NCBI GenBank assembly: GCA_030065985.1
Contig: JASJCM010000014.1
Span: forward strand, 1 to 64,000
Origin: Woeseiaceae bacterium
GTDB taxonomy: Bacteria; Pseudomonadota; Gammaproteobacteria; Steroidobacterales; Woeseiaceae
Length of the DNA: 64,000 bases
Direction of reading: 5' to 3'
The notes beneath the pieces are model-generated. The model worked only from the letters and a program-made list of their open reading frames with translations, ran no database searches and was not told the DNA's origin. Shown piece by piece: positions 1 through 10,587 of this stretch. Position numbers and translations under genes: made by a program. Positions within the stretch are counted from its first letter, which is position 1; each line of letters opens with the position of its first letter.

Positions 1-9
1 TCCCTAATA

Positions 10-25
10 TGTGACAGCGGTCACG
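10..25. promoter_or_regulatory. CRP/Vfr/Clp-like palindromic site
   Basis: The sequence reads TGTGA-N6-TCACG, one base from the classical CRP-family half-site pair TGTGA-N6-TCACA, and contains the perfect inverted repeat GTGAC/GTCAC. It lies about 150 bp before the chosen xerD start, so it may serve xerD or a gene beyond the left edge. Binding is inferred from the motif only. Confidence 0.4.
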
Positions 26-175
26 CCCGGCTATGAGTATCCCCAGCATACTCAGAAACCTTGAAAAATCCGTCGCTTGGCGATATTTGCGAGCCGGTAT
101 GCTACCAGCGGCACGCCGGCATGGACAGGTACTCGTCGCTGCAAAGGACTGCGCGACTTCAGAAGATGGACGCTT

Positions 176-1111
176 ATGGGCAGTAGCAACAAGCAAAGTA
201 CGCCGGAATCGAAGGTGGTCCAGCGCTCGGAGGAGCTCGTGGATCGCTTTCTCGATGCAATCTGGATGGAACGAGGCCTGTCGAAGAACACGCTCGGCGC
301 GTATCGCGCTGACCTGATGACACTGGGCCGCGGTCTCTCTGAAAGCAACAAGTCCATCGAGCAGGCGGACAAGGCCGACCTCCTGGACTTTATTGCCAAG
401 CGCGTGGAATCAGGCGCCAAGCCTCGCTCTACGGCACGGCAGTTGTCGAGTTTCCGCCGCTTCTTCCGTTACATCATGCGTGAAGGCATGCGTGATACGG
501 ACCCGACGGCAGAGATCGAGATGCCGCGTATCGGCCGCTCGTTGCCGAAGACGCTGTCGGAAGACGAGGTCGATTCGCTCCTCAATGCACCGAACACGGA
601 CGAGCCGCTTGGTCATCGCGACCGCGCAATGCTCGAACTGCTGTATGCCACCGGTCTGCGCGTATCCGAGCTGATTAACCTCAAGCAGTCACAGATCAAT
701 TTCAACCAGGGCGTCCTGCGCATCGTCGGCAAAGGCGACCGTGAGCGCCTGATCCCGCTGACCGATGAGGCTCAGCGCTGGCTCAAAGAGTTCATCAACG
801 GCCCGCGCATGGAGATCCTGCTCGAGCGGCAAACCGACTACCTCTTCCCGACGCGGCGCGGCGATCGCATGACCCGCCAGGCGTTCTGGCACATCATCAA
901 GCGCTATGCCGAGAAAGCCGGGGTGCGCAAGAAGATGTCGCCGCACAGCCTCCGCCACGCGTTTGCCACGCACCTGCTCAACCGCGGTGCCGACCTGCGT
1001 GTCGTCCAGATGCTGCTGGGACACAGCGACCTCTCGACCACGCAGATTTACACGCACGTGGCTCGCGAGCGCCTCAAGGACCTGCACGGCGAGCACCATC
1101 CGCGCGGTTAA
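176..1111 (+). CDS. xerD: Site-specific tyrosine recombinase XerD
   Basis: XerD acts with XerC at dif to resolve chromosome dimers at the end of replication. From the start chosen here the protein has 311 residues, close to the usual 298. An N-terminal SAM-like core-binding domain (about 15-105) precedes the catalytic domain (about 120-305). All catalytic positions are visible: R162 in ATGLRVSEL, K186 in GKGDRERL, H257 and R260 in HSLRHAFATH, H283 in LGHSDLS, and the nucleophile Y292 in TTQIYTH. An upstream in-frame ATG at 77 would add 33 arginine- and tryptophan-rich residues that look unlike coding sequence, so 176 is preferred, although the ribosome site there (AAGATGGA) is weak. dsbC follows, the usual xerD-dsbC order in gammaproteobacteria. 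XerC is the alternative; the neighbour favours XerD. Confidence 0.93.
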   Translation: MGSSNKQSTPESKVVQRSEELVDRFLDAIWMERGLSKNTLGAYRADLMTLGRGLSESNKSIEQADKADLLDFIAKRVESGAKPRSTARQLSSFRRFFRYIMREGMRDTDPTAEIEMPRIGRSLPKTLSEDEVDSLLNAPNTDEPLGHRDRAMLELLYATGLRVSELINLKQSQINFNQGVLRIVGKGDRERLIPLTDEAQRWLKEFINGPRMEILLERQTDYLFPTRRGDRMTRQAFWHIIKRYAEKAGVRKKMSPHSLRHAFATHLLNRGADLRVVQMLLGHSDLSTTQIYTHVARERLKDLHGEHHPRG

Positions 1112-1200
1112 GGGAGAGCGGCGCAAATCCGCTGCAACAAAATGCCCGGTTCGAGGGTCTCTTTGGTAGACTTTCCGCGCTTTGCCAAGGGACCTTATCT

Positions 1201-1944
1201 ATGAGCCGCTCTACCTGGACATTCAAATTGCTGACCGTGTTGATGCTTGCGGGCGTCACGGCCGCGCATGCAGCGGACACCGATCCCCGGCTTGCCGCGG
1301 TCCAGGCAAAGATCTCCGAAATGTTCGAAGCTATCGAGCCAAAGGATGTTTCGAACAGTCCGGTGGACGGCTGGTACACCGTTCAGAAAGGTTCGATCGT
1401 CGCTTATGTCAGTGAAGACGGTCGCTACCTTTTGCAGGGTGACCTGATCGATCTCGACCTCAACGTTAACCTCAGCGAGCTGAGCCGCAATGATTCGCGC
1501 CGCGAACTCGTCGGGGCCCTGGAGGACCGGCAGGCGATCCTGTTTTCGCCCGGCGAGGTGAAGCACTCTGTAACGGTGTTCACCGACATCGACTGCGGTT
1601 ACTGTCGGAAGCTGCACGCCCAGATTGACGGGTATCTGGAACGAGGTATCGAGGTGCGTTATGTGCTGTACCCGCGAAACGGACCGGCGTCACGTGCCTG
1701 GAGCACCTCGGAAGACGTCTGGTGTTCGCGCGATCGCGGCAAGGCGCTGACTGCGGCCAAGCTGGATCGAGAGTTCCAGACCTCGAAGTGCGACGCGTCG
1801 ATGATCTCTACGCACTACATGCTCGGGCAGGACATAGGGCTCAGTGGTACACCGGCGATCGTGTTCGAAGACGGCACGCTGGTTGCCGGCTACCTGCCGC
1901 CCGCCGCACTGGCGAGCCGGCTCGAGAACTCGAATACGAACTAG
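1201..1944 (+). CDS. dsbC: Thiol:disulfide interchange protein DsbC
   Basis: This is a periplasmic disulfide isomerase that reshuffles wrong disulfide bonds and is kept reduced by DsbD. A signal peptide covers about residues 1-24, ending AAHA. An N-terminal dimerisation region (30-95) precedes a thioredoxin fold with active site C132-G-Y-C135 (in DIDCGYCRKLH) and the cis-proline segment SGTPAIVF near the C-terminus. The 247-residue length is slightly above the family norm of about 236. AGGGA lies 10 nt before the ATG. It is 90 bp downstream of xerD in the same direction, the common gammaproteobacterial arrangement. DsbG is the alternative but usually stands alone. Confidence 0.93.
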   Translation: MSRSTWTFKLLTVLMLAGVTAAHAADTDPRLAAVQAKISEMFEAIEPKDVSNSPVDGWYTVQKGSIVAYVSEDGRYLLQGDLIDLDLNVNLSELSRNDSRRELVGALEDRQAILFSPGEVKHSVTVFTDIDCGYCRKLHAQIDGYLERGIEVRYVLYPRNGPASRAWSTSEDVWCSRDRGKALTAAKLDREFQTSKCDASMISTHYMLGQDIGLSGTPAIVFEDGTLVAGYLPPAALASRLENSNTN

Positions 1945-1948
1945 CTGA

Positions 1949-2482
1949 TCAGGAATGCGAGCGGCGCAGCTCGTGTACGTGCACACCGCGATTCTTGCCA
2001 CGATCCTCGAAGTATTTCTCGAGCGCGAACTTGCCGCTCTGGAACGCAATGTCGTCCCAGGGAATTTCGTCTTCGCTGAATAGCGCGGTTTCGAGCGTCT
2101 CCTCGCCAACGCCATAGTCACTGACGAGCTTGCCCGTATAGAAGAGGTGTACCTGTCCCGCATCGACGACATCGACGAGGGCGAACAGGTGTCCGAGTTC
2201 GACCGTAGCAAGCGCCTCCTCGAGCGTTTCGCGCGCCGCACCACCCGCGACGGTTTCGCCAAGCTCCATGAACCCCGCTGGCACGGTCCAGCAGCCGTAA
2301 CGAGGCTCGATGGCGCGTTTGCAGAGCAGGACTTTGCCATTGCGCTCCGGGACGCAGCCGACTACGACCAGCGGATTGCGGTAGTGAATATGTCCACAGT
2401 CGTCGCAGATGGCCCGCTCGCGATTGTCGTCTCCGGGAATTCGGTAACTGATGTTGCCGCCGCAGTCCGAGCAAAATTTCAT
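1949..2482 (-). CDS. Nudix hydrolase with N-terminal zinc ribbon
   Basis: It probably hydrolyses a nucleoside diphosphate linked to another group; the substrate cannot be read from sequence. The N-terminus has two CxxC knuckles (CSDCGG and CDDCGH) forming a zinc ribbon, as in NudC-related proteins. The Nudix box GFMELGETVAGG followed by RETLEEAL keeps the metal-binding REx2EE core, although the usual glycine after the last glutamate is replaced. The start at 2482 gives MKFCSDCG, the common beginning for this family; an in-frame GTG at 2500 would add six residues. The stop codons of this gene and dsbC are only 4 bp apart (convergent). Confidence 0.82.
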   Translation of the reverse strand: MKFCSDCGGNISYRIPGDDNRERAICDDCGHIHYRNPLVVVGCVPERNGKVLLCKRAIEPRYGCWTVPAGFMELGETVAGGAARETLEEALATVELGHLFALVDVVDAGQVHLFYTGKLVSDYGVGEETLETALFSEDEIPWDDIAFQSGKFALEKYFEDRGKNRGVHVHELRRSHS

Positions 2483-2546
2483 CTTGTTCAGGTAGTGCAC
2501 GTGTCGCTCACGCAGTCCTTGCGCTCCGGAGAGTCGTCGGTGTTGA

Positions 2547-2633
2547 TGGTGCCGGGAGGGGGAATCGAACCCCCACTTCCTCTCGGAAACCGGATTTTGA
2601 ATCCGGCGCGTCTACCAGTTCCGCCATCCCGGC
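2547..2633 (-). tRNA. tRNA-Leu (anticodon CAA)
   Basis: On the minus strand the sequence folds as a class II tRNA. The acceptor stem GCCGGGA pairs with TCCCGGC, and the 3' CCA is encoded. The anticodon stem is CCGGA/TCCGG with loop TTCAAAA, so the anticodon is CAA (reads UUG). A long variable arm is present and the T arm contains GGTTCGATTCC. Length is 87 nt with CCA. Confidence 0.96.
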
Positions 2634-2650
2634 CCATTTCAAGGGCGCAC

Positions 2651-2656
2651 AGTATA
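2651..2656 (-). promoter_or_regulatory. Candidate -10 element of the tRNA-Leu promoter
   Basis: TATACT on the minus strand lies 18-23 nt before the tRNA 5' end, which leaves room for a leader of about 10 nt. No convincing -35 hexamer is seen. A GCACAG/CTGTGC inverted repeat (2647-2652 and 2672-2677) brackets the element. Confidence 0.5.
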
Positions 2657-2705
2657 TGCCCGGATTCTCGACTGTGCGACCCTTTACCGCGGTTCTGCAT
2701 CTAAG

Positions 2706-3311
2706 ATGGCAGGTATGAGCAAGTTTGCCGACATCGATATCGATCCGGGGATTATCAAGCGGGCTGCACGCGGCGACGCGCGTGCCCACGAGATCATCTA
2801 CCGGGCGTTTTCGGCCCCGGTCTACTCGATTTGCCTGCGGTTCACGAAAGTGCCGGCGCATGCCGAGGACCTCACGCAGGAGACGTTTATCGAGATCATG
2901 CGGTCCATCGCGAAGTTTCGTGGCGAAGCCGCACTGGGTAGCTGGATCCGGCGTATCGCGGTCACCAAGGCACTGATGTTCTTGCGTTCGGCCTGGACCA
3001 AGCGTGGCCAGTTGCTTGCCGACGACTGGCATGACGTGACCGAGGGCGACGCGCTAAGTCACGGCGTTTCGCGTCACCCGGACGATGCGCTCGACCTGGA
3101 TGCGGCGCTGGCTAGCCTGTCTGATGTGAGTCGCGCCGTCGTGTGGCTGCACGATGTTGAGGGCTTTACGCACAAGGAGATTGCCGGGTTCATGGGCAAG
3201 TCCGAGAGCTTTTCGAAGTCGCAATTGTCGCGTGCCTACCAGCGGCTCCGGCCGTTGCTCGAAGTGAATGAGGAAGACCCGCAGGCCGAAGGCGCTGCGA
3301 TTAGTTACTGA
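2706..3311 (+). CDS. ECF-family RNA polymerase sigma factor
   Basis: This directs RNA polymerase to a specific regulon, typically for envelope or stress responses. At 201 residues it is the usual ECF size. Region 2 spans about 15-85 and includes DLTQETFIEIMRSIAKFRGE and SWIRRIAVTKAL, the core-binding and -10 recognition helices. Region 4 spans about 125-185, with a DVEGFTHKEIAGFMGKS helix-turn-helix for the -35 box. An ATG three codons in (2715) is an equally possible start; neither has a strong ribosome site. The next gene encodes a single-pass membrane protein in the position of an anti-sigma factor, followed by a PDZ protein. Confidence 0.9.
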   Translation: MAGMSKFADIDIDPGIIKRAARGDARAHEIIYRAFSAPVYSICLRFTKVPAHAEDLTQETFIEIMRSIAKFRGEAALGSWIRRIAVTKALMFLRSAWTKRGQLLADDWHDVTEGDALSHGVSRHPDDALDLDAALASLSDVSRAVVWLHDVEGFTHKEIAGFMGKSESFSKSQLSRAYQRLRPLLEVNEEDPQAEGAAISY

Positions 3312-3339
3312 CAAGAGAATGACAGCAGGAGTTACCAGC

Positions 3340-3924
3340 ATGAGCGGTAACAAGAAGGACGACGAAATGATTTGCGCACTGACAGCTGACGAACAGGCAG
3401 CACTGGAGCGGGAGCTGAATTCGCTTCCCGACACGATGCCGCCGCGCGTCGTATGGCAGCGCATTCGTGAGCAGGCCGAGGCCGAAGGTCTCGTGCAAGT
3501 GCCGCACCTGCGCAAGCGAACGATCTGGTACACAGGCGTCGGTGTTGCCGCGGCAGCGCTCGTAGCCGCGTTCATGTTGCCCGGGCTGTTGCAAAAGTCA
3601 TCCGAACCACTACCGACAGTGCCGCAGGAACTCGGTACCGAATCAGAAATCCCGCTGAACACGTTGCAGGCGCTAATGACGGAATCGCGCCAGCTCGAGA
3701 GCAGCCTGCGAGCGTTGCCCGATGCGCCGCGCGTGCAGCGTGCCGGCACCATGGCGACGATTTCGGATCTTGAGGACCGTATCGCGGCCATCGATTTCCA
3801 GTTGAATGATCCGAACGTCCAGATGTCGGACGCGGATCGCGAGCTTTTCTGGCGCGAACGCGTCAGGTTGATGAGATCGCTGCTGCAGTTGCGTTATGCG
3901 CAGACGCAACGGGCGGTGTTTTGA
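3340..3924 (+). CDS. Single-pass membrane protein, putative anti-sigma factor
   Basis: No known domain was recognised with certainty. The 194-residue protein has an acidic N-terminal region (about 1-60), a basic patch (HLRKRT) and one membrane segment (about 67-86, ending AAFMLPGLL). A periplasmic part with two amphipathic stretches (about 105-185) follows. This topology, and the position 28 bp after an ECF sigma gene, fit an anti-sigma factor whose N-terminus binds the sigma factor. No zinc-binding HxxxCxxC motif is present, so it is not a ZAS-type anti-sigma. The start at 3340 follows CAGGAG; an in-frame ATG at 3319 and longer forms would overlap the sigma gene or lack a site. Confidence 0.6.
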   Translation: MSGNKKDDEMICALTADEQAALERELNSLPDTMPPRVVWQRIREQAEAEGLVQVPHLRKRTIWYTGVGVAAAALVAAFMLPGLLQKSSEPLPTVPQELGTESEIPLNTLQALMTESRQLESSLRALPDAPRVQRAGTMATISDLEDRIAAIDFQLNDPNVQMSDADRELFWRERVRLMRSLLQLRYAQTQRAVF

Positions 3925-3943
3925 ATGAAGGAGTAGGACCCAG

Positions 3944-4999
3944 ATGAAGATGTGGAAGATTATTGTGCCCGTTACAGCAATCCTGTTGTTTGCGGGACAG
4001 GCAGCTGCGCAGACCGAGGAAGAAGAACGCCTGCGTGCAATGGAAGCTCGGGAGCTTGAAGTCAAAGAGCGCTTGCGCATGGCCGAGGAACGCATGGCCG
4101 CTGCTGCTCGCGAGATCGCAGAGATCTCGAAGGAGCGGCTGCCTCGCGTGGCCGCGATCGAGGAGCGTTTCGCCTTGGCGAACAAGCCAAGGCTTGGCGT
4201 CACGATTGAGACGACCGAAGAGCCGGGACCTGTCGAAGGCGTCAGGATTCTCGGCGTCACGCCGGGCAGCGCTGCGGCCGATGTCGGACTGCGTCCGGGT
4301 GATGTCCTGACATCGGTCAACGATGAGGGTTTGAGTGCCGGGAGCTCCAAAGAGGCCAACAGCAGGCTCCTTGATTTTATGACAGGCGTGGAAGAGGGTG
4401 ATGTACTCGCTGTCGAATATCTGCGCGGTGGCAAAGTCGGCTCGGTCGAGATCGAACCCCGCGTCGTCGATAGCTGGTCGTTTGTCTGGAAAGGCGACGG
4501 AGATTTGCATATCCCGCGTGCGCCGATGGCACCGGGTGTTGTCCAAAGCTTCAAGATGGAGTTTACCCATCCGTGGCATCACTCCGGTCTCGGTGACATG
4601 GAGCTCGTTGAACTCAATGAAGGGCTTGGCCGGTACTTCGGCACGGACAAGGGCCTGCTCGTGGTCAGCGCACCGAAGTCCGATGCCTACGATATTCGCG
4701 ATGGCGATGTCATTCAGAGCATCGATGGACGCGAGCCCAAGGACACGCGCCATGCGATCCGTATTCTCAGCTCATATTCGAGCGGTGAGAAACTCGAGCT
4801 CGGCATCATGCGTGACAAGAAGAAGGTGACGGTTGACGTCGAGATTCCGGCCGATCATCGCGGCAGCCTCGCACCCGATTTCGAGTTCAAGGTACGGCCT
4901 GCCGTTGCACCGGCTGCGCCGCGCAGCCCACGGGCGCCTGCAGCCGTACCGCCGCCCGAGGCGGCAGACCAGGACGTCACTGTCGATATCATCTCCTGA
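3944..4999 (+). CDS. Periplasmic coiled-coil protein with two PDZ domains
   Basis: The 351-residue product has a signal peptide (1-22, ending QAAAQ). A charged helical segment rich in E, R and A (about 24-75) is likely a coiled coil. The first PDZ domain (about 83-170) contains PGSAAADVGLRPGDVLTSVN. A second PDZ-like domain (about 230-310) contains SDAYDIRDGDVIQSIDG. A proline/alanine-rich tail (about 320-340) ends the protein. No protease triad or zinc motif is seen, so this is not DegP/MucD or RseP; a peptide-binding scaffold is inferred. AAGGAG precedes the ATG. It is third in the ECF-sigma cluster, where PDZ proteases often sit, which suggests a role in sensing or handling misfolded envelope proteins. 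Confidence 0.75.
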   Translation: MKMWKIIVPVTAILLFAGQAAAQTEEEERLRAMEARELEVKERLRMAEERMAAAAREIAEISKERLPRVAAIEERFALANKPRLGVTIETTEEPGPVEGVRILGVTPGSAAADVGLRPGDVLTSVNDEGLSAGSSKEANSRLLDFMTGVEEGDVLAVEYLRGGKVGSVEIEPRVVDSWSFVWKGDGDLHIPRAPMAPGVVQSFKMEFTHPWHHSGLGDMELVELNEGLGRYFGTDKGLLVVSAPKSDAYDIRDGDVIQSIDGREPKDTRHAIRILSSYSSGEKLELGIMRDKKKVTVDVEIPADHRGSLAPDFEFKVRPAVAPAAPRSPRAPAAVPPPEAADQDVTVDIIS

Positions 5000-5053
5000 A
5001 CCCCGTCACGCGGGGCACCCCGGGCGCGCATGGCTTTGCTACCATGCGCGCCC

Positions 5054-7186
<2,133 letters not shown>

Positions 7187-7188
<2 letters not shown>

Positions 7189-7210
7189 CCCGGACTACGC
7201 CGCCCGGGCT
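7187..7210. other. Hairpin after tgt
   Basis: AGCCCGG and CCGGGCT form a 7-bp stem with a 10-nt loop, starting at the tgt stop codon. No run of T follows, so it is not a standard terminator. It may stabilise the queA-tgt message or partly attenuate transcription into yajC. Confidence 0.3.
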
Positions 7211-7281
7211 TGGGTTCTGCAAAGTCGTCCCCACGTCCAAAGCTTGTGCCATAATACCGCGCTCTTTTTCAGGGACACGTC

Positions 7282-7608
7282 ATGGATTTCTTCATACAGA
7301 ATGCTTACGCGCAAGCAGCGCAACCCCAGGGGGGCGGCACCAGTTTCATCATCATGATGGTGCTGATGTTTGCCGCTTTTTATTTCCTGCTCATTCGTCC
7401 GCAACAGAAGAAGCAAAAGCAGCACCAGGAACTGGTGTCGGCACTGCAGGTTGGCGACGAAGTGATGACCGCCGGGGGCATACTCGGGAAGATCACGGGC
7501 GTCAGCGAGCACTACGCGATCATCAGCGTCAGTGACAACACCGAGATCAAGGTACAGAAGCAGAGCGTCTCGGCTGTTGTACCGAAGGGCACGTTCGACG
7601 AAGCATGA
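7282..7608 (+). CDS. yajC: Sec translocon accessory subunit YajC
   Basis: YajC is a small inner-membrane protein that joins SecD and SecF in the holotranslocon. The 108-residue product has a glycine/glutamine-rich start and one membrane helix (about 19-38, ending FYFLLIRPQQKK). A cytoplasmic domain follows with the family segment GDEVMTAGGILGKI. It overlaps secD by four bases (ATGA). Confidence 0.95.
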   Translation: MDFFIQNAYAQAAQPQGGGTSFIIMMVLMFAAFYFLLIRPQQKKQKQHQELVSALQVGDEVMTAGGILGKITGVSEHYAIISVSDNTEIKVQKQSVSAVVPKGTFDEA

Positions 7609-9416
7609 ACAAGTTTCCTGCGTGGCTAAACCTGCTGGTTCTCGCCATCGTGGCGGCCGGCTGCCTGCTCGCGCTACCGAATATCTACGGTAGCGTCGAG
7701 GCCGTTCAGCTGGCCAGCAACGACGGTACCGAATATGAAGTATCCGATATCGACCGTTTCGTAGCGGTTGTAGAGGAGGCGGGAGTCACGCCTGAAGCTG
7801 CTTATCTGCAGGATGGGCGCGTGGTCATGCGCTTCGACGGCAGCATTGACCAGGAGCAGGCCGGCGAGCAGCTTAAGGAGACCTTTGGCCGCTCTGTCAG
7901 CGTTGCACCGACGCTGGCGCCGAAACTGCCGGAGTGGATCCGGGCACTCGGCCTGAACCCGATGAGTCTTGGCCTCGATCTGCGCGGCGGCGTGTATGTG
8001 CTGCTCGAGGTTGACATGGCGTCGGCGCTTGCTACGCGTATGAGCGGTTACGAACAGGACTTCGATGATCGACTGCGCGATGCACGCATTCGGCATCGCG
8101 TCGATCTCGAGGGCGACACCATCACGGTACGCCTCACCGGGCCCGAGGATGCCGCAGCAGCACGCGAAGTTATCGAGCGTGCCGATCCGGATGTCGTCGT
8201 CCTCGACGGCCCCGACGGTAAATCGCTGCTGGTCCGCATGAGCGAAGCGCAAATCGAGGAGCGACAGAACTTCGCCATCGAGCAGAACCTGACGACGCTG
8301 CGTAATCGCGTCAACCAGCTCGGTGTCGCAGAGCCGCTCGTACAGCGGCAGGGCGTTGATCGGATCGTTGTGCAGTTGCCTGGTGTACAGGACCCGAACC
8401 AGCTCGACAAAATCCTGACGGCGACGGCAACACTCGAGTTCCGGCTCGTGGATCTGTCGGGCGATGAGCCCGGCTCACGTCGTTACCCGGGGCGGGCGGG
8501 CGAAGAGTCGCAGGTTCTCAAGCGCAAGGTCATTGCCTCGGGCGACCAGATCATCGACGCGCGCGTCGGCCAGGACCAGGGTCAGCCGATCGTATCGATC
8601 ACGCTGGATTCGGCCGGCGGCGAGAGCATGCTCGAAACAACGATGAACAACCTCAAGAAGCCGATGTCGACGGTCTTCATTGAAACGGAGCGCGAGGAAA
8701 TCGAGCGCAACGGCGTCACCGAATATCGGACGATCAAGACTGAAGAGATCGTCAATACGGCAACGATCCAGGGCGTGTTCAAGAATCGCTTCCAGATCAG
8801 CGGGCTGACCGCGTTCGAGGCGCAGGACCTCGCGCTGTTGCTGCGCGCGGGTGCGCTCGCCGCGCCGGTCTACAAGATCGATGATCGTACGATCGGACCG
8901 AGTCTTGGCCAGGACAACATTGATCGCGGCTTCAATGCCATCAAGATCGGTTTCCTCGCGGTGATCGTATTCATGGCGATCTACTATCGCGCGTTTGGCT
9001 TGATTGCCAACCTCGCGCTGCTCTCGAATCTCGTCTTCATCGTTGCAATGCTTTCTGTACTCGGCGCTTCGCTGACCCTGCCGGGCATTGCCGGCATCGT
9101 CCTGACGGTTGGTATGGCGGTGGACGCAAACGTGCTCATATTCGAACGAATACGCGAGGAACTCTCGGCCGGTGCGTCGCCACAGACTGCGATCAATTCC
9201 GGCTATGAGAAAGCGCTCTCATCGATCACCGATGCCAACGTCACGACACTGATTGCGGCCATCGTGCTGTTCGCCCTCGGTACCGGACCGATCAAAGGGT
9301 TCGCGATTACGCTATTGCTCGGCATCATCACGTCGATGTTTACGGCGATCGTCGGTACCCGAGCTGTCGTCAATCTGATCTTCGGCGGGCGCAAGCTGCA
9401 GTCGTTGCCGGTTTAG
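7605..9416 (+). CDS. secD: Protein translocase subunit SecD
   Basis: SecD with SecF uses the proton gradient to help pull exported proteins through SecYEG. The 603-residue protein has membrane segment 1 near residues 8-26 and a long periplasmic region (about 30-430). The P1 signature GLDLRGGVYVLLEVD lies near residue 125. Five more membrane segments occupy the C-terminal third, with the RND-type GMAVDANVLIFERIREE motif. The length is normal for the family. Confidence 0.97.
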   Translation: MNKFPAWLNLLVLAIVAAGCLLALPNIYGSVEAVQLASNDGTEYEVSDIDRFVAVVEEAGVTPEAAYLQDGRVVMRFDGSIDQEQAGEQLKETFGRSVSVAPTLAPKLPEWIRALGLNPMSLGLDLRGGVYVLLEVDMASALATRMSGYEQDFDDRLRDARIRHRVDLEGDTITVRLTGPEDAAAAREVIERADPDVVVLDGPDGKSLLVRMSEAQIEERQNFAIEQNLTTLRNRVNQLGVAEPLVQRQGVDRIVVQLPGVQDPNQLDKILTATATLEFRLVDLSGDEPGSRRYPGRAGEESQVLKRKVIASGDQIIDARVGQDQGQPIVSITLDSAGGESMLETTMNNLKKPMSTVFIETEREEIERNGVTEYRTIKTEEIVNTATIQGVFKNRFQISGLTAFEAQDLALLLRAGALAAPVYKIDDRTIGPSLGQDNIDRGFNAIKIGFLAVIVFMAIYYRAFGLIANLALLSNLVFIVAMLSVLGASLTLPGIAGIVLTVGMAVDANVLIFERIREELSAGASPQTAINSGYEKALSSITDANVTTLIAAIVLFALGTGPIKGFAITLLLGIITSMFTAIVGTRAVVNLIFGGRKLQSLPV

Positions 9417-9425
9417 GAGTTCGCC

Positions 9426-10367
9426 ATGCGACTTATAAAAGAAAAAACCAGCATCGACTTTCTGAGCCCGGTACGCCGCAGGGTAGCGCTGATATTCTCG
9501 GCACTGTTTGTCATCGTCTCACTCGTCTCGCTGTTCACGCGCGGTCTCGAATTCGGTATCGACTTTACTGGCGGTATCCTGCTCGAGGTTGCCTACGAAC
9601 AGCCGGCGGACCTCGAGGCGATTCGCGGCGATCTTGCGGCCGCGGGTTTCGAGGATGCCCAGGTACAGCTCTTCGGTCGCGAGACCGATGTGCTCGTTCG
9701 TTTGCCCCCACAGGATATTGAGAGCGCTGCCGAGGTTCGCGATCAGCTGCGGGCGACGCTCGAAGCAGGCGGCGAAGAAATAGACCTGCGTCGACTCGAG
9801 AGCGTCAGTGCTCAGGTCGGCAGTGAGCTCGCAGAAAAAGGCGCGCTCGCCATGGTCGTGGCGCTGCTGATGATCTTCGTGTACGTGATGATCCGCTTCC
9901 AGTGGAAGTTCTCGGCCGGCGCCGTCGCGGCACTCGCGCACGATGCGATCGTGACCGTCGGCTTCTTCTCGATTTTCGGGTTGCCGTTCGACCTGACCGT
10001 CGTTGCGGCCGTGCTCGCCGTGATCGGTTATTCGCTCAACGACACCGTCGTTGCGTTCGACCGAATTCGCGAGAACTTCTTTGCCCTGCGTGGCGTGTCA
10101 GCGGAAGACGCGATGAACATCTCGATCAACGAGATGCTCGCACGTACGTTGATCACGGGTATTACGACGTTGCTTGTATTGATTGCACTGCTCACGCTGG
10201 GTGGTGAGTCGATTGCGCCGTTCTCGATCGCACTGATCGTCGGCATCATCGTCGGCACGTACTCGTCAATCTACACGGCAAGCGCCACGGCACTCGCGCT
10301 CAACGTCAGTCCACAGGACCTCATCGAGCCGATCAAGGATCCGTCTTTGATCGACGATCTGCCCTAG
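9426..10367 (+). CDS. secF: Protein translocase subunit SecF
   Basis: SecF is the partner of SecD in proton-driven export. The 313-residue product has an N-terminal helix (about 20-38), the FGIDFTGGILLEV motif of the P1-like domain, and five C-terminal membrane segments containing YSLNDTVVAFDRIREN. AGGAG precedes the ATG, and the gene lies 9 bp after secD. It converges on suhB across a 220-bp gap that holds a long hairpin. Confidence 0.97.
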   Translation: MRLIKEKTSIDFLSPVRRRVALIFSALFVIVSLVSLFTRGLEFGIDFTGGILLEVAYEQPADLEAIRGDLAAAGFEDAQVQLFGRETDVLVRLPPQDIESAAEVRDQLRATLEAGGEEIDLRRLESVSAQVGSELAEKGALAMVVALLMIFVYVMIRFQWKFSAGAVAALAHDAIVTVGFFSIFGLPFDLTVVAAVLAVIGYSLNDTVVAFDRIRENFFALRGVSAEDAMNISINEMLARTLITGITTLLVLIALLTLGGESIAPFSIALIVGIIVGTYSSIYTASATALALNVSPQDLIEPIKDPSLIDDLP

Positions 10368-10490
10368 ACGACGCGATCAAGCTGATTAGCCGCGCTGCGC
10401 ACGACGCCCGAGGCAACACCCGAGCCCGGCATTCTGCTTCCTGTCCGCGATAGGTGCGTCGGCGGAGTTCACACGGGTCGGCGCGGCGCG

Positions 10491-10552
10491 CGCGGAGCAT
10501 CGCCATCAAGCGAGTTATCGCAGATTGTCCGAGCGACTGGTGATGCTCCGCG
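10491..10552. other. Long inverted repeat between secF and suhB
   Basis: Arms 10491-10505 and 10538-10552 form a 15-bp stem (CGCGGAGCATCGCCA against TGGTGATGCTCCGCG) with a single G-T pair and a 32-nt loop. It sits in the middle of the 220-bp gap between convergent genes. No T-run follows on either strand. It could act as a barrier to read-through or protect 3' ends; nothing else is seen in this gap. Confidence 0.55.
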
Positions 10553-10587
10553 GGTAGCAGCCGCGTTCGCGAAGTCTCCGGTAGCGG

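Noticed and set aside
3673-4753. Minus-strand frames of 293 and 296 codons across the PDZ gene
   Set aside because: They overlap a gene with signal peptide, ribosome site and PDZ domains, and have low-complexity composition.
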